Assembly: GCF_900185615.1 (NCBI RefSeq)
Contig: NZ_FYAK01000007.1
Location: forward strand, 1 to 64,000
Origin: Photobacterium malacitanum
GTDB taxonomy: Bacteria; Pseudomonadota; Gammaproteobacteria; Enterobacterales; Vibrionaceae
Direction: 5' to 3'
DNA: 64,000 nt
In this document: positions 28,487-40,956 of the stretch, in pieces
How the letters are laid out: each line of letters opens with the position of its first letter
Position numbering within the stretch: position 1 is the first letter of the stretch
Program-made: the position numbers and the translations under genes
The notes under the pieces: model-generated
Told to the model about the DNA's origin: nothing
What the model saw: the letters and a program-made list of their open reading frames with translations, nothing else
Database searches by the model: none

Positions 28487-28828
28487 ATGAGCGATGTTAA
28501 TTTGCCGCTGACTTTTTCTGATGTGGCTGCGAATAAAGTAAAAACGCTAATCGCTGAAGAAGAGAACCCAGAATTAAAACTACGAGTGTATATTACTGGT
28601 GGTGGTTGTAGTGGGTTTCAATATGGCTTTACCTTTGACGAGAAAGTCAATGATGGTGATATGACCATTGAAAACTGTGGTGTAACGTTAGTGGTTGATC
28701 CTATGAGCTTACAGTATTTAATCGGTGGTGTTGTTGATTATACTGAAGGCTTAGAAGGCTCACGTTTCTTTGTTAATAATCCAAATGCAACAACAACTTG
28801 TGGTTGTGGGGCATCATTTAGCGTCTAA
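28487..28828 (+). CDS. erpA: Iron-sulfur cluster insertion protein ErpA
   Basis: A 113-residue A-type Fe-S carrier that delivers clusters to apoproteins such as IspG and respiratory enzymes. The three cluster cysteines are in [11 protein letters not shown] and near the C-terminus in TTCGCGASF. The sequence follows E. coli ErpA closely, with [20 protein letters not shown] in the middle. I placed the start at 28487 ([10 protein letters not shown]) because it matches the family and GAGAGG lies seven bases before; the frame could extend to 28472. It is followed by a terminator. Confidence 0.97.
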   Translation: MSDVNLPLTFSDVAANKVKTLIAEEENPELKLRVYITGGGCSGFQYGFTFDEKVNDGDMTIENCGVTLVVDPMSLQYLIGGVVDYTEGLEGSRFFVNNPNATTTCGCGASFSV

Positions 28829-28851
28829 CGCGATGAGTTATTACCGCCATT

Positions 28852-28881
28852 AAAAAAGCCGTCAATGTGACGGCTTTTTTT
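28852..28881 (+). terminator. Terminator after erpA
   Basis: AAAAAAGCCGTC, the loop AATGT and GACGGCTTTTTTT form a strong stem with a T run, 24 bases after the erpA stop. The A run on the other side may also serve the convergent peptidase gene at 28902. Confidence 0.88.
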
Positions 28882-28901
28882 GGTGGTAATATCAGTAAAA
28901 A

Positions 28902-30221
28902 TTAGTGTTGCGGCAGTAAAATTGCATTTTGCGCTAATAAACTACTGTAGCTTGCTACTTGTCCAAGTTGTTGCTGTGCTTGTTGTTTAAATACCGTTTG
29001 CGCCGCTCCTGATAGTGAGTGCGCTTGAGGTAAGTCGACAGTACGCGGATTTTGATGCTTGCCATTGACTAAGAATTCATAATGTAAATGCGGGCCCGTT
29101 ACGCGCCCTGTGCCACCGAGAGTACCAATGGTTTGCCCTTGCTTTACTCGTTGGCCGCTTTTTACCATGCGCTTGGTCATATGAAGGTATTTGGTCACAT
29201 AGTGACCATTATGGCGAATGAAGACATAGTTACCATTAAACTTGTTATAACCCGATTGCATCACCACTCCATCACCTGCCGCCCAAATTGGAGTACCGAC
29301 AGGAGCAACATAATCAGTACCACGGTGAGCTTTGACTTGTTTAGTTACTGGATGCAGGCGGCGCGGGTTAAAGTTTGAACTCACATAGCGAAAGTTAATC
29401 GGTGAGCGTAAAAATGCCTTACGCATCGCTTGGCCATTTTTATCATAATACTTACCGTCTTGATGACGTACGGCAGTAAAAGTTTGCCCCATATTGGTAA
29501 ATGTCGCAGCAAGAATATCGCCGTGATCAATCGCATTTCCGTTGAGGTAATGTTGCTCAAACAGCACTTCAAACTTATCGCCGGCTCGAATATCAAGCGC
29601 AAAATCAATATCCCAGCCAAACAATGCTGCGATTTCCATGATTTGATTCGCGGTTAAGCCTGCTTTATCGGCGGCATTCCAAAAACTAGAATCAATTGTT
29701 GCTTGAGCATAGTTGGTTTGGGTTTCGATTTGTTGCTTATCAATTGAGGCCGTAAAATCATTCCCATCAGACGTGCGTTTTACCACTAAGGTTTCAATGT
29801 TGTTTAATGGTTGGTGTAATTCAATAAGCTGACCAGCATCATCAAAACCAAAATTGAGATTATCGCCAGGGCGTAACGAGGCTAGCTTTTTAGTATTATC
29901 ACAGGTTGCAACAACTTGATGTAATAACACACTATCTAAGCCGACATTATCAAATGCGACCGCTAAGCTTTCACCATTTTTGATCGTGTGGGTTTTCCAT
30001 GCCAATGCAGAATAAGGGGCTGGCTTTGTTGTTACTGCCGCAGTAGATGTTGAGGGTAAAACCAATGGATAATGTTGGCCTAGTTGATATGTCGGCTCAT
30101 GTTTTGTTGGCGGCTCTGCATAAATATTAGGCGCCATAATTAAGGCAATCACTGCACTACTGATGACTCCGATCAGTATTTTATTTATTCTTGGCATACG
30201 GGGTAAGAAGCTTCCATTCAT
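28902..30221 (-). CDS. M23 family murein endopeptidase (ShyC/MepM type)
   Basis: A 439-residue cell-wall hydrolase expected to cut the D-Ala-mDAP cross-links of peptidoglycan so that the wall can expand. An N-terminal membrane anchor or signal (about residues 14-32) is followed by a LysM/OapA-like region (about 75-130), a middle domain and the C-terminal LytM domain. That domain has the zinc ligands in HRGTDY (about 305), HLH at HLHYEF (about 382) and the conserved YLHM. Vibrio cholerae encodes a homologue, ShyC, near the same erpA neighbourhood, so I favour that assignment without certainty among the Shy paralogues. It is transcribed alone. Confidence 0.9.
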   Translation of the reverse strand: MNGSFLPRMPRINKILIGVISSAVIALIMAPNIYAEPPTKHEPTYQLGQHYPLVLPSTSTAAVTTKPAPYSALAWKTHTIKNGESLAVAFDNVGLDSVLLHQVVATCDNTKKLASLRPGDNLNFGFDDAGQLIELHQPLNNIETLVVKRTSDGNDFTASIDKQQIETQTNYAQATIDSSFWNAADKAGLTANQIMEIAALFGWDIDFALDIRAGDKFEVLFEQHYLNGNAIDHGDILAATFTNMGQTFTAVRHQDGKYYDKNGQAMRKAFLRSPINFRYVSSNFNPRRLHPVTKQVKAHRGTDYVAPVGTPIWAAGDGVVMQSGYNKFNGNYVFIRHNGHYVTKYLHMTKRMVKSGQRVKQGQTIGTLGGTGRVTGPHLHYEFLVNGKHQNPRTVDLPQAHSLSGAAQTVFKQQAQQQLGQVASYSSLLAQNAILLPQH

Positions 30222-30518
30222 AACAGTATTAAAATAAATAATATTAAGTGTAACGAGTTTTAATATAAGCGGCTATTGAAGCCAATATATTCAGGATTGT
30301 TTTTTATAAATTTGTCGCAGCAAGCAACAATGGTCATTTTTACAACAAAATTTATATAATGTTATCGTCTTAAAATCATCACTCTTATCTACTGAGAGCC
30401 AGCTTTTTTTAATAAGTTCATTTCAGTAAGCTTAATTTTTAGCTTTGATCGTTAGGGTCTCTGCTAAATTCAGTCTATCATCACAAATTAATGTTCATTT
30501 TTCTGACATAGACTGGCC

Positions 30519-31139
30519 ATGGAATCGATTCAACATATTATTACTGAACTCACGCCATTGCTGCAGCAGTATGGCTATTATATTTTAGCGCTGGCGATTG
30601 CAGTTGAAGGCATGGGGATTCCCGCGCCTGGACAGTCATTATTAGTGGTTGCGAGCTTATTAGCGGCATCGGGTAAAATGTCATTGCCAGCAGTGCTGAT
30701 GGTCGGTTGGTGCGCGAGCTTTATTGGTAATAGCATTGGTTACTTTATAGGTCGTCAATTTGGACATGTGCTAACCCGAAAGCAATGGATTAAGCCTAAA
30801 ACATTAACTAAGTTACATGGCTTTATTGATCGTTATGGCATGTTAGGGCTGATCATCAGTCGTTTTGTTGAAGGGATTAAACAATTTATGTGTATCGGGT
30901 GTGGTATTGCCGCGATGCCAGCAAAATTGTTTTTTACCGGTAACTTTTTAGCGGTGACAGTATGGTTACTTGTTTTTGGTGTTGCTCCAGCTTATTTACG
31001 TGATGAAGTTGCGCCTATGCTAGCGTTTTACCATAAGTATCAAACTCAATGTTGGATGGTGGTTGCAGTGATCGTTGTTGCAATTACCTGGCTGATTTAC
31101 CGTCGATTTCAGCGTAGTCGAATTGCGATTGAAAAATAA
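30519..31139 (+). CDS. DedA family inner-membrane protein
   Basis: This 206-residue protein of the DedA/VTT family has the conserved E-x-x-x-x-P-x-P-x-E-like entry EGMGIPAPGQSLL (about residues 30-42), GNSIGYFIGRQFG (about 70-82) and SRFVEGIKQFMCIGCGIAAMP (about 113-133). Five to six hydrophobic segments are visible, including the re-entrant parts. DedA proteins are thought to move undecaprenyl phosphate or other lipids across the inner membrane; which lipid this one handles cannot be told from sequence. The ribosome site before the ATG is weak. Confidence 0.9.
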   Translation: MESIQHIITELTPLLQQYGYYILALAIAVEGMGIPAPGQSLLVVASLLAASGKMSLPAVLMVGWCASFIGNSIGYFIGRQFGHVLTRKQWIKPKTLTKLHGFIDRYGMLGLIISRFVEGIKQFMCIGCGIAAMPAKLFFTGNFLAVTVWLLVFGVAPAYLRDEVAPMLAFYHKYQTQCWMVVAVIVVAITWLIYRRFQRSRIAIEK

Positions 31140-31158
31140 CCGTTGAATCAGCGGTAAT

Positions 31159-31207
31159 AAAAAAACCGCCATGCTTGCACATAAAAGTGATGCGATGGCG
31201 GTTTTTT
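31159..31207. terminator. Bidirectional terminator between dedA-type gene and TRIC-type gene
   Basis: AAAAAACCGCCAT and ATGGCGGTTTTTT form a 13-base-pair stem around a 23-base loop, with A and T runs on the two sides. It lies 20 bases after the DedA stop and 26 bases after the convergent TRIC-type gene stop. Confidence 0.85.
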
Positions 31208-31232
31208 ATTATCAAGCGCTTAGGCTATCTAT

Positions 31233-31844
31233 TTAATTTCGCAGTACAAAAGTTGGTAGTGAAAGGTTCCAACGAATAGCGGCTAACCGAATCGATAAGG
31301 TGGTGATAATACCCATAATGGCAGCCATTGAAGGTAATACACCGAGTGTTAAACTTAGCGTGTGGACAATACCACCAATAATGCATGCTGTTGCATAAAC
31401 TTCGGTGCGAAAGATCATCGGTACTTCGCGACCTAATACATCACGAATAACGCCGCCACCACAACCTGTAATCACGCCCATAATCACTGCAACTAATGGT
31501 GATGCGCCATAGCGTAACGATTTTTCGACCCCGATAGCAACGAATACGGCGAGTCCAATCGCATCAGCAACGGGCAGAAAATACCATGGCATTCGTCGTG
31601 GACGTTGAGTGGCAAGCATAGTGATAATACAGGTAATAAAAATCACCCATAAATAGTTAGTATCGTGAATCCAAAATACCGGTGTTGCCCCTAATGCCAT
31701 ATCTCGAATAGTACCGCCACCAATGGCTGTCACACTTGCAAGTACGACGACGCCAAACGGATCCATACGTAACCGCCCAGCCATGAGCACACCCGATGCG
31801 GCAAAAATTGCGGTGCCAAACATATCGAGAAAATAAATGAGCAT
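31233..31844 (-). CDS. TRIC-type cation channel family protein (YadS-like, UPF0126)
   Basis: A 203-residue membrane protein with an internal repeat: two three-helix units, each carrying the glycine-rich pore motif, [11 protein letters not shown] (about 42-52) and [14 protein letters not shown] (about 128-141). Prokaryotic members form trimeric potassium-permeable channels homologous to animal TRIC. Its physiological job in bacteria is not established. It is 125 bases downstream of btuF on the same strand and may be transcribed separately. Confidence 0.9.
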   Translation of the reverse strand: MLIYFLDMFGTAIFAASGVLMAGRLRMDPFGVVVLASVTAIGGGTIRDMALGATPVFWIHDTNYLWVIFITCIITMLATQRPRRMPWYFLPVADAIGLAVFVAIGVEKSLRYGASPLVAVIMGVITGCGGGVIRDVLGREVPMIFRTEVYATACIIGGIVHTLSLTLGVLPSMAAIMGIITTLSIRLAAIRWNLSLPTFVLRN

Positions 31845-31969
31845 CTCTGTACCTACAAGAATAAATGAAGTTGAGTAAAGCGGCTGAGATTGTACGAATT
31901 AATTCGCAACGCACAACAGCAATTAAATGCTTTGTGAAGTTATTCACAGGGATTATAACAATAATGTGA

Positions 31970-32806
31970 TTAGTGATCGTCTCGTACTTGATTGAGTAAC
32001 GCGCAGACTTGTTTAATCGCCAATAATGTTCGTGGTGTGGGTCGGTTTAACCAATTGGCGTTTAATTGATAAATATGATGTTGCTTAATCGCGGCTAATT
32101 GCTGTTGCCATGGAGCCCATAATTGCAGCGTCGTTGTTATTGGTTGCGGACTAAAGAGCACTTGAGGTTGACCAACGATGACCTGCTCTTGATTAACCTG
32201 AGGGTAGGCGACACGACTATTAGCAAAAATGTTTTCGCCACCACAAAAACTAAAGATTTGACTTGGCCAGCCACTGTCGGTGACCGTCATTAATGGGGTT
32301 GAGCCTAATTGATAAAAATAACGCACTTTAGATTTATTATGATTGGCTATTTTTAGTTGCTGTAATTGGTGGTTAAATGCCGCCGCCGCTTGAAGTGCGA
32401 TTTGTGGCGAAGCTGCATATTGGCTTAGTTGTACTAATGTTTTTGGTATATCTGCCAATGTTTTTGGGTTTGAGTAAATGATCTTAATCCCCAATTGTTG
32501 TAAACGAGCAAGTTCACGGCTGGGGTTGCCACCTTGCCAGGCTAAAATCAAATCGGGTTTTAAGGCTAAGATCCGCTCCATTTTAAGGCCACGATAATTG
32601 GCAACCCGCTCCAGTTTTTTTGCCGCTGGTGGGTAATCACTATAAGCACTTGCTGCAATAAGTTTATCACCTAAACCAGCCGCATAAGCCATTTCAGTAG
32701 TATGGGGAGATAAACTGATAATACGTTGCGTTTGTTGCGCGAGAGTGGCTGCGGTAGTTGAAAAACTGGCACAGATCACCAGTATAAATAAAGCCAATAA
32801 CCGCAC
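31970..32806 (-). CDS. btuF: Vitamin B12-binding protein BtuF, periplasmic
   Basis: This 278-residue class III solute-binding protein captures cobalamin in the periplasm for the BtuCD importer. The signal peptide covers residues 1-20 (LLALFILVICASFSTTAAT). Family features follow: RIISLSPHTTEMAYAAGLGDKLIAASAYSDYPP, the long linking helix and KPDLILAWQGGNPSRELA. Its ATG shares one base with the upstream cbiB-like stop, so the two are coupled in an operon with mtnN. No btuC or btuD is in the window. Confidence 0.93.
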   Translation of the reverse strand: MRLLALFILVICASFSTTAATLAQQTQRIISLSPHTTEMAYAAGLGDKLIAASAYSDYPPAAKKLERVANYRGLKMERILALKPDLILAWQGGNPSRELARLQQLGIKIIYSNPKTLADIPKTLVQLSQYAASPQIALQAAAAFNHQLQQLKIANHNKSKVRYFYQLGSTPLMTVTDSGWPSQIFSFCGGENIFANSRVAYPQVNQEQVIVGQPQVLFSPQPITTTLQLWAPWQQQLAAIKQHHIYQLNANWLNRPTPRTLLAIKQVCALLNQVRDDH

Positions 32807-33768
32807 TATAAAACTCCACCGAAAAAATATAATAATAAGCTTTCAACGATAATCCACGCATACAGTCGTTGTGTGATAAGTTGCTGGATTTGTGAAAGAT
32901 GTAACGCAGCAGGAGCGATTCTCCCCCCCAGGCGTGGCCGTTGCATTTTTATATTATTATAAATTGCAGGGCCGCCCAGTGATAACGCCAGTTTGTGTCC
33001 TATGGCAACTAAAAGCCAACCTGGACCGGGTAAATGCCAATACTCACCTTGCTGACGTAAGCCCTGTATAACAGCGCGGCTATTATGACCGACACTGATC
33101 AATAACGCCAACAGCCGTAATGGAACGATATCAACGATGGCAGCAATGCGAATCGCAGGGTATCCAAACACGGCATATTGCGCCCGTGTTGGTGACCATG
33201 CGCGCGCAAGACTGATGGCTAATCGATATAAAATCGCCCCAATACCGCCGCCAATAGCATACCAAAATAACACTCCAACCACATGTCGACCGTAGCTTAA
33301 AATAATGGTTTCAGCACCCGCTTTCCCTAAACCCAGCAGTGAAAGTACAGCTGTATTACGATTAATATGGGGCGCGAGCAATTGGCGACAGTGGTTTTTA
33401 TCGTGGCGATTATAGGCATGATTAAATTGACGGCTAAGATCGGCGGTATGATGCCAATCAAGGGCAAGCCATAACAGTGTCAATTGAAAGAGGGTTGAAT
33501 ACCAAACTAATTCATTGATAGCAATTAACAATACCAAGGCTGTTAACCACATTAAGGCCCATGCTAAATAGCCTGCTAATAGACGTTGTGAGTAGCTTTC
33601 ATGAGGATGGTTGACGCGAGTGGCAATCAGTAATGCTAACCGCTGCCAAATACGTAAAGGGTGGAGCTGGTGTGGAATCGGCAATAACCAATGTAATAAT
33701 AATGCTCCCCACAAAGCAAGTAGGGAGCTATTGGTTGTCAATGAGGCGATAAATGCCGAAGTTGTCAT
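32806..33768 (-). CDS. Divergent CbiB/CobD-family membrane protein
   Basis: A 320-residue membrane protein with about five hydrophobic segments, aligned with the adenosylcobinamide-phosphate synthase family (CbiB), which amidates adenosylcobyric acid with aminopropanol (phosphate). Genome annotation of Vibrio commonly uses that name for the gene between mtnN and btuF. The usual CbiB motifs are eroded, however. The N-terminal GDP-x-x-HPVR is reduced to IPHQLHPLRIWQ, and the ENxSDG-type segment reads GAETIILSYGRHVVGVLFWYA. The TLDSMVGY-type segment is unrecognisable. It may be a B12-salvage protein with changed activity, or a related AmpE-like membrane protein. Linkage to btuF supports a cobamide role. 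Confidence 0.75.
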   Translation of the reverse strand: MTTSAFIASLTTNSSLLALWGALLLHWLLPIPHQLHPLRIWQRLALLIATRVNHPHESYSQRLLAGYLAWALMWLTALVLLIAINELVWYSTLFQLTLLWLALDWHHTADLSRQFNHAYNRHDKNHCRQLLAPHINRNTAVLSLLGLGKAGAETIILSYGRHVVGVLFWYAIGGGIGAILYRLAISLARAWSPTRAQYAVFGYPAIRIAAIVDIVPLRLLALLISVGHNSRAVIQGLRQQGEYWHLPGPGWLLVAIGHKLALSLGGPAIYNNIKMQRPRLGGRIAPAALHLSQIQQLITQRLYAWIIVESLLLYFFGGVL

Positions 33769-33794
33769 CAGTAGTTATCATCTCATTGATGTTA

Positions 33795-34493
33795 TTAGTT
33801 TAACAATTCAACCATTTTAGCAACCATTACAGAAGAGCTTTGTGCTGCAAGTGGTAGGAACTCATCAAAGCTCATTGGTGATTCTTTGTCGGCAACATCA
33901 GAAATTGCGCGTACAACCACAAATGGCACTTTAAATTGGTGACAAGCTTGAGCAATCGCCGCAGCTTCCATTTCAACTGCAACGACGGTTGGGAAATGAG
34001 TACGAATAAAGTTTTGTTTTTCTGCTGAACATACAAATGCATCGCCAGTACAAATCAAACCACGTACCGCATGTGGTGGTTGTGGCAATGCTGCAAGTGC
34101 TTGCTCGGCAACAGACATTAATTTTTCGTCAGAAAGGAATGCTGCTGGTTGCTGTGCCATTTGACCAATTTCGTAACCAAATGCCGTTACGTCAGCATCG
34201 TGGTAACGTACTTCGGTAGAAATAACCACATCACCAACGTTTAGACTTGACTCAAAACCGCCCGCAGAGCCGGTGTTAATCACTACATCAGGCTGAAAAG
34301 ATTCAAGTAAAACCGCAGTACCTACCGCTGCAGATACTTTACCAATACCTGATTGTAGTAAAGCAACGTCTGCACCGTTTAGTTTACCGGTATAGATAGT
34401 ACACCCTGCTTTGTTATGTGTTTCGCAGTCAGTCAGTTGATCTTTAAGGATGGCAACTTCTTGTTCCATCGCGCCAATAATGCCGATTTTCAT
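33795..34493 (-). CDS. mtnN: 5'-methylthioadenosine/S-adenosylhomocysteine nucleosidase
   Basis: A 232-residue nucleosidase (Pfs) that removes adenine from methylthioadenosine, S-adenosylhomocysteine and 5'-deoxyadenosine. It recycles methyl-cycle by-products and makes the precursor of autoinducer-2. Catalytic residues are visible: Glu12 in [10 protein letters not shown], the [10 protein letters not shown] glutamate (about 174) and the AISDVAD aspartate (about 197). It is the first gene of mtnN-cbiB-like-btuF, with 26 bases to the next gene. Linkage to B12 genes may reflect 5'-deoxyadenosine removal. Confidence 0.97.
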   Translation of the reverse strand: MKIGIIGAMEQEVAILKDQLTDCETHNKAGCTIYTGKLNGADVALLQSGIGKVSAAVGTAVLLESFQPDVVINTGSAGGFESSLNVGDVVISTEVRYHDADVTAFGYEIGQMAQQPAAFLSDEKLMSVAEQALAALPQPPHAVRGLICTGDAFVCSAEKQNFIRTHFPTVVAVEMEAAAIAQACHQFKVPFVVVRAISDVADKESPMSFDEFLPLAAQSSSVMVAKMVELLN

Positions 34494-34608
34494 GAATGGT
34501 ATCTCTTGTTGATGAGGGCACGAATAGTGCTGATATGATCAAGATTGTAGCATGAGCGATAATCATTATTCCAAAACTCTCGTGTCAACAGTATTAATCG
34601 TTGTAAAT

Positions 34609-34639
34609 ACACAGCAGATGCAAACTGCAACTGCTGTGT
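34609..34639 (-). terminator. Possible terminator after the first gltBD operon
   Basis: ACACAGCAG and CTGCTGTGT form a nine-base-pair stem around a 13-base loop, 30 bases after the gltD stop at 34669. The tract that follows on the minus strand (ATTTACAA) is only moderately T-rich, so termination may be partial. Confidence 0.45.
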
Positions 34640-34668
34640 TGATTATGAACGGTGATGACGAAAGTGTT

Positions 34669-36081
<1,413 letters not shown>

Positions 36082-36092
36082 TTATCCCTTCC

Positions 36093-39000
36093 TTATTGTG
36101 CCTGAAGACGCAGTTCAGATTCTGAACGACTTTGATGACCTAGCAGAGTATTGATATCTGCTGATTTTGGTTTGGCAAGATAGAATTTTGGAATCCATTG
36201 CTCAAAGTGGGTCAGAATATCATTTGCATGTGCTGACGCTGTTTCTTGCCAGTGGCGGTCAATCAAGCCACGTAAGTGTTCTTGGTGGATTTTTAAGTTA
36301 TCGAGAGAGATAGCTTCAATTAATTCTGGATTTACACGACCAGCAAAATCACCATCTTGATCAAGAATATAAGCAAAACCACCTGTCATGCCGGCACCAA
36401 AGTTAACCCCTGTTTTACCTAAAATAGCCACGATACCGCCAGTCATATACTCACAGGCGTTGTCGCCAGCACCTTCTACGACAGCAATTGTGCCTGAATT
36501 ACGTACCGCAAAACGCTCACCCGCTTTACCTGCAGCAAACAGTTTGCCGCCTGTCGCACCATACAAACAGGTGTTACCGATGATCGTTGCATCACTAGAT
36601 TTAAATGCTGAACCTTGCGGTGGACGAATTGAAATAACACCGCCGGTCATACCTTTACCAACGTAGTCGTTAGCATCACCGGTTAGATTAAGATTAAGTC
36701 CGCCTGCATTCCAGACCCCAAATGATTGTCCGGCAGTACCGATAAAGTGCAGCGTGATCGGTGTTGATGCCATGCCTTGGTTACCGTAACGGTTAGCTAT
36801 TTCACCGGATAAACGGGCACCAATTGAACGGTCGGTATTGCAAATAGGGAAGTGATACTCTCCACCACTGCGGTTTTCGATGGCACTTAACGTTTGCTCT
36901 AACAGTTGTTGGCTTAATTGCGCGTCATCAAAGGGGGTGTTGGCTTCACTGCAATACAAGGTTTTACCTGCTTGCGGTGTTGGCGCCACCAGTAATGGAC
37001 TTAAATCAAGTTTTGACTGTTTGGCGGTAAAGCCATCAAGTTGTTGTAATAGATCTGTGCGACCAATTAAATCGGTTAACTGTTTAACCCCAAGTTGGGC
37101 TAATAATTGCCGTACTTCTTCACCGACACCAATAAAGTAGTTCATTACTTGTTCTGGTAATCCTTTAAAGAAATCACGACGCAGTTTTTCATCTTGAGTC
37201 GCAACTCCTGTGGCACAGTTGTTGAGGTGACAAATACGCAGATACTTACACCCAAGGGCGACCATAGGTGCAGTACCAAAACCAAAGCTTTCGGCACCTA
37301 AAATGGTTGCCTTAACCACATCAAGCCCCGTTTTTAAGCCGCCATCAACTTGCAGACGGATCTTGTGGCGCAGACCATTGGTAACCAATGCTTGTTGAGT
37401 TTCAGCTAATCCAAGCTCCCACGGGCTACCGGCATATTTGACCGATGTCAGCGGGCTTGCACCAGTACCACCGTCATAACCTGAAATGGTGATTAAATCG
37501 GCATAAGCTTTGGCAACACCGGTCGCGATAGTGCCGACCCCAGGTTCAGACACCAGTTTGACTGATACTAACGCTTTGGGATTGACTTGTTTGAGATCGA
37601 AGATCAGCTGCGCCAGATCTTCAATCGAATAAATATCGTGATGCGGTGGCGGTGAAATTAATGTCACCCCTGGTACGGCAAAACGTAACTTGGCAATTTC
37701 AGTGGTGACTTTATGGCCGGGAAGCTGACCACCTTCACCGGGTTTTGCACCTTGAGCGACTTTAATTTGAATCACATCGGCATTGACTAAGTAATGCGGT
37801 GTGACCCCAAAGCGGCCAGAAGCCACTTGCTTAATGCGAGAATTACGTTCATTACCAAAACGGCGTGGATCTTCGCCACCTTCACCAGAGTTAGAACAAC
37901 CGCCTAAACGGTTCATCGCAATCGCTAATGCTTCGTGGGCTTCCGGGCTCAGGGCACCAATTGACATTGCAGCTGAGTCAAAACGCTTATACAACTCAGT
38001 TGCCGCTTCAACCTCCTCAAGCGCAATCGAACTGTTGGTATGTGTTAAGGCTAATAAATCACGAATAGCTGCTACTGGGCGATGGTTTACTTGGTCTGCA
38101 AAGGCGAGATAATCTTGATAGTCGCCAGATTTTACCGCTTTTTGTAATGTTGAAACTACATCAGGGTTATAGGCGTGGAATTCGCCGCCGTGAACATATT
38201 TTAGTAAACCACCGTGATCAATCGGTTTGCGCTTTAGCCACGCCTTTCGAGCAAGATTATGTAAATCTTGTTGAATGTCACTAAAGTCGGCGCCTGAAAT
38301 GCGACTTGCGACACCTTTAAAGCACAATTCAATAATGTCATCGCCCAAGCCAACCGCTTCAAATAGCATTGAACAACGATAAGAAGAGATAGTTGAGATG
38401 CCCATTTTTGACATGATCTTAAACAGGCCTTTATCGATACCATTACGATAATTGGTCATTACGTCGCGGTATGACTTATCAATTACCTTAGTATCAATCA
38501 TTTTTGCTAGTGATTCATAAGCAAGGTAAGGGTAAACCGCGGTCGCACCAAAGCCTAATAACACCGCAAATTGATGCGGATCGCGTGCTGTGGCTGTCTC
38601 TACCACAATATTGGTATCACAACGCAAATTGTTATCAACCAAGCGACGCTGCACTGCACCGACAGCCATTGCTGCTGGAATCGGTAACGTGTCAGGGCTA
38701 ATTGTGCGATCAGATAACACGATCAGTACCGCGCCTTGTTCAACGCGTTGTTGAGCTTTATCGCACAAACTTACAATCGCTTGCTCAAGATCGGTATGTT
38801 GAGGATCAAAATTAATATCAAGCTGGTTGCTGGCGTAGTATTGCTGATCAAGATCGAGTAATTGTTTAAAGTCGGAATGGAGTAATACTGGCGACTTAAA
38901 TGCCACTCGCTGAGCATGACTATCGGTTTCGCAGAACACATTAATTTCACGACCAATACAGCTGGCAAGTGACATTACATGTTTTTCACGTAAAGGATCG

Positions 39001-40556
39001 ATAGGTGGATTGGTAACTTGTGCAAACATTTGCCGAAAGTAATCAGTGATTGGTCGCTGCTGTGATGATAATACTGCCATTGGCGCATCATCACCCATAG
39101 ATCCGGTCGCTTCTTGGCCATTTTCACCTACCACTCGTAGCACTTGATCGAGTTCTTCGCGGCTGACGTTAAATTGTTTGTGATAGGTATTTAACTGATT
39201 ATCATCCAAGCTACGTTGACCAATGTGGTCATCATCTAACTCTTCAAATGGGGTTAAATGTTGGACATGGGTGTCCATCCATTGTTTATAGGGATGGCGA
39301 CTCATGAGTTCGTTATCGATATCTTGTGAGTGCCAGATTTTAGCAAACTTAGTGTCAATAACTAACAGTTCACCGGGACCAACGCGGCCTTTTTCTGCTA
39401 CTTCATCGGGAGTGTAATCCCAAATGCCGACTTCAGAGGCGATAGTGATCAGTTTATCTTTGGTGATCACATAACGTGCTGGGCGTAAGCCATTACGATC
39501 AAGGTTACATGCCGCATAGCGACCGTCTGACATCACAATGCCAGCTGGGCCATCCCAAGGTTCCATGTGCTTGGAGTTAAAATCATAGAAGGCGCGCAGT
39601 GCTGGATCCATATCGGGGTGATTTTGCCATGCGGGTGGCACTAACATTCTCATGGCGCGGAATAAGTCCATGCCGCCAGCTAAAAATAGTTCCAGCATAT
39701 TATCAAGGCTAGATGAATCAGAACCGGTTTCATTAACAAACGGTGCGGCTGTTTTTAAATCTGGTAACAGTGGCGAGCTAAATTTATAGGCACGTGCTCG
39801 TGCCCATTGGCGGTTGCCGGTAATGGTATTAATTTCACCATTGTGGGCTAAATAACGGAAAGGTTGTGCTAATGGCCACCGTGGCTGAGTGTTAGTTGAA
39901 AAACGTTGGTGAAATAAACAGATCGATGACTCTAAACGAATATCACCTAAATCTTGATAAAATTTAGGCAGATCGGCGGGCATAAATAACCCTTTGTAAA
40001 CAGTGACTTGAGTTGAAAGGCTGCAAATATAGAAATCTTTATCAGCCGTAATGCGTTTTTCAATACGACGTCGAGCAATATAAAGTCGGCGTTCAATATC
40101 ACGTGGCTTCCAGCCAGCAGGAGCATTAATAAATACTTGCTCAATGGTTGGCAGAGATTGTTGTGCGATAGGGCCAAGCACACTTGGGTTAATCGGCACT
40201 TCACGCCAGCCTGCAATCGACAAGGTTTCAGTGATTAACTCTTGATTGATAATTTCGCGAGCTTGTTGTGCTAGTACCGGATCTTGGCTAAGAAAAATCA
40301 TCCCTACCGCAAATTCGCGTGATAAATTCCACTGTTTTTCTGCGGCAATAATACGATAAAAATTATCGGGTTTTTTGATTAATAAGCCACAGCCATCGCC
40401 AGTTTTACCATCGGCGGCGATACCTCCTCGGTGGGTCATGCGATCGAGGGCGGATATCGCGGTTCGAACAAGTTTATGGCTGGTTTCACCTTCAATATGG
40501 GCGATAAGACCGAAACCACAGTTATCTTTCTCTAGTGATGGGTTATACAGTGACAT
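36093..40556 (-). CDS. gltB: Glutamate synthase large subunit, E. coli type
   Basis: A 1,487-residue GOGAT alpha subunit, close to 90 percent of segments recognisable against E. coli GltB. The class II amidotransferase cysteine is Cys13 ([14 protein letters not shown]), so a 12-residue propeptide must be removed. The synthase domain holds FMN- and 3Fe-4S-binding segments, including [20 protein letters not shown] and [19 protein letters not shown]. The C-terminal beta-helix domain has [14 protein letters not shown] and CEYMTGGI repeats. The frame extends to 40610, but the ATG at 40556 has GGAG seven bases upstream and gives the expected propeptide. It is the first gene of gltBD. Confidence 0.96.
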   Translation of the reverse strand: MSLYNPSLEKDNCGFGLIAHIEGETSHKLVRTAISALDRMTHRGGIAADGKTGDGCGLLIKKPDNFYRIIAAEKQWNLSREFAVGMIFLSQDPVLAQQAREIINQELITETLSIAGWREVPINPSVLGPIAQQSLPTIEQVFINAPAGWKPRDIERRLYIARRRIEKRITADKDFYICSLSTQVTVYKGLFMPADLPKFYQDLGDIRLESSICLFHQRFSTNTQPRWPLAQPFRYLAHNGEINTITGNRQWARARAYKFSSPLLPDLKTAAPFVNETGSDSSSLDNMLELFLAGGMDLFRAMRMLVPPAWQNHPDMDPALRAFYDFNSKHMEPWDGPAGIVMSDGRYAACNLDRNGLRPARYVITKDKLITIASEVGIWDYTPDEVAEKGRVGPGELLVIDTKFAKIWHSQDIDNELMSRHPYKQWMDTHVQHLTPFEELDDDHIGQRSLDDNQLNTYHKQFNVSREELDQVLRVVGENGQEATGSMGDDAPMAVLSSQQRPITDYFRQMFAQVTNPPIDPLREKHVMSLASCIGREINVFCETDSHAQRVAFKSPVLLHSDFKQLLDLDQQYYASNQLDINFDPQHTDLEQAIVSLCDKAQQRVEQGAVLIVLSDRTISPDTLPIPAAMAVGAVQRRLVDNNLRCDTNIVVETATARDPHQFAVLLGFGATAVYPYLAYESLAKMIDTKVIDKSYRDVMTNYRNGIDKGLFKIMSKMGISTISSYRCSMLFEAVGLGDDIIELCFKGVASRISGADFSDIQQDLHNLARKAWLKRKPIDHGGLLKYVHGGEFHAYNPDVVSTLQKAVKSGDYQDYLAFADQVNHRPVAAIRDLLALTHTNSSIALEEVEAATELYKRFDSAAMSIGALSPEAHEALAIAMNRLGGCSNSGEGGEDPRRFGNERNSRIKQVASGRFGVTPHYLVNADVIQIKVAQGAKPGEGGQLPGHKVTTEIAKLRFAVPGVTLISPPPHHDIYSIEDLAQLIFDLKQVNPKALVSVKLVSEPGVGTIATGVAKAYADLITISGYDGGTGASPLTSVKYAGSPWELGLAETQQALVTNGLRHKIRLQVDGGLKTGLDVVKATILGAESFGFGTAPMVALGCKYLRICHLNNCATGVATQDEKLRRDFFKGLPEQVMNYFIGVGEEVRQLLAQLGVKQLTDLIGRTDLLQQLDGFTAKQSKLDLSPLLVAPTPQAGKTLYCSEANTPFDDAQLSQQLLEQTLSAIENRSGGEYHFPICNTDRSIGARLSGEIANRYGNQGMASTPITLHFIGTAGQSFGVWNAGGLNLNLTGDANDYVGKGMTGGVISIRPPQGSAFKSSDATIIGNTCLYGATGGKLFAAGKAGERFAVRNSGTIAVVEGAGDNACEYMTGGIVAILGKTGVNFGAGMTGGFAYILDQDGDFAGRVNPELIEAISLDNLKIHQEHLRGLIDRHWQETASAHANDILTHFEQWIPKFYLAKPKSADINTLLGHQSRSESELRLQAQ

Positions 40557-40892
40557 TGCAATTCTCCGTTGCGCCTGCTCGTAACAAACAGTTTTACTGT
40601 AAAATGGCAATCAAGTGAGATCACGCATTTTACTTCCTACGATATTTCAAACTAACGATAATTTACAAAAAGGTCAAATGTTGCTAACAAATGATATTTA
40701 TCACTGCTAAGTGGGTTTTATTAACTTTAACTGTCTGAAATAAAATCATATTCATTACGGTTGTAAGTTTTTTGTTGGTAAAAATAAAGCGGTAATGACT
40801 GGTTGTTGTGGCTAAAATAGCACTAAGTTTGGTTGTTTCTGGTCGTTCATGCGATAAAACATGGAGAGGGAAAAATCTTCTGCACTGTAAGC
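40557..40892 (-). promoter_or_regulatory. Upstream region of the first gltBD operon
   Basis: These 336 AT-rich bases between gltB and the upstream terminator at 40893 must hold the gltB promoter. An open frame of 88 codons on the minus strand here overlaps the terminator and has no credible start signal, so I do not annotate it. I see no clear regulator site. Confidence 0.4.
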
Positions 40893-40923
40893 AATAAAAA
40901 AGCCAGTATTGATAATACTGGCT
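40893..40923. terminator. Terminator after the second gltBD operon
   Basis: AGCCAGTATT, GAT and AATACTGGCT form a ten-base-pair stem. On the minus strand it is followed by TTTTTTATTG, 34 bases after the stop of the small-subunit gene at 40957. Confidence 0.88.
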
Positions 40924-40956
40924 ATTTATTTTAGTAGAAACGGGTAACAATAAAGT

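Noticed and set aside
40684-40950. 88-codon open frame before gltB
   Set aside because: It overlaps the terminator of the upstream operon, has no ribosome site and an unlikely composition.
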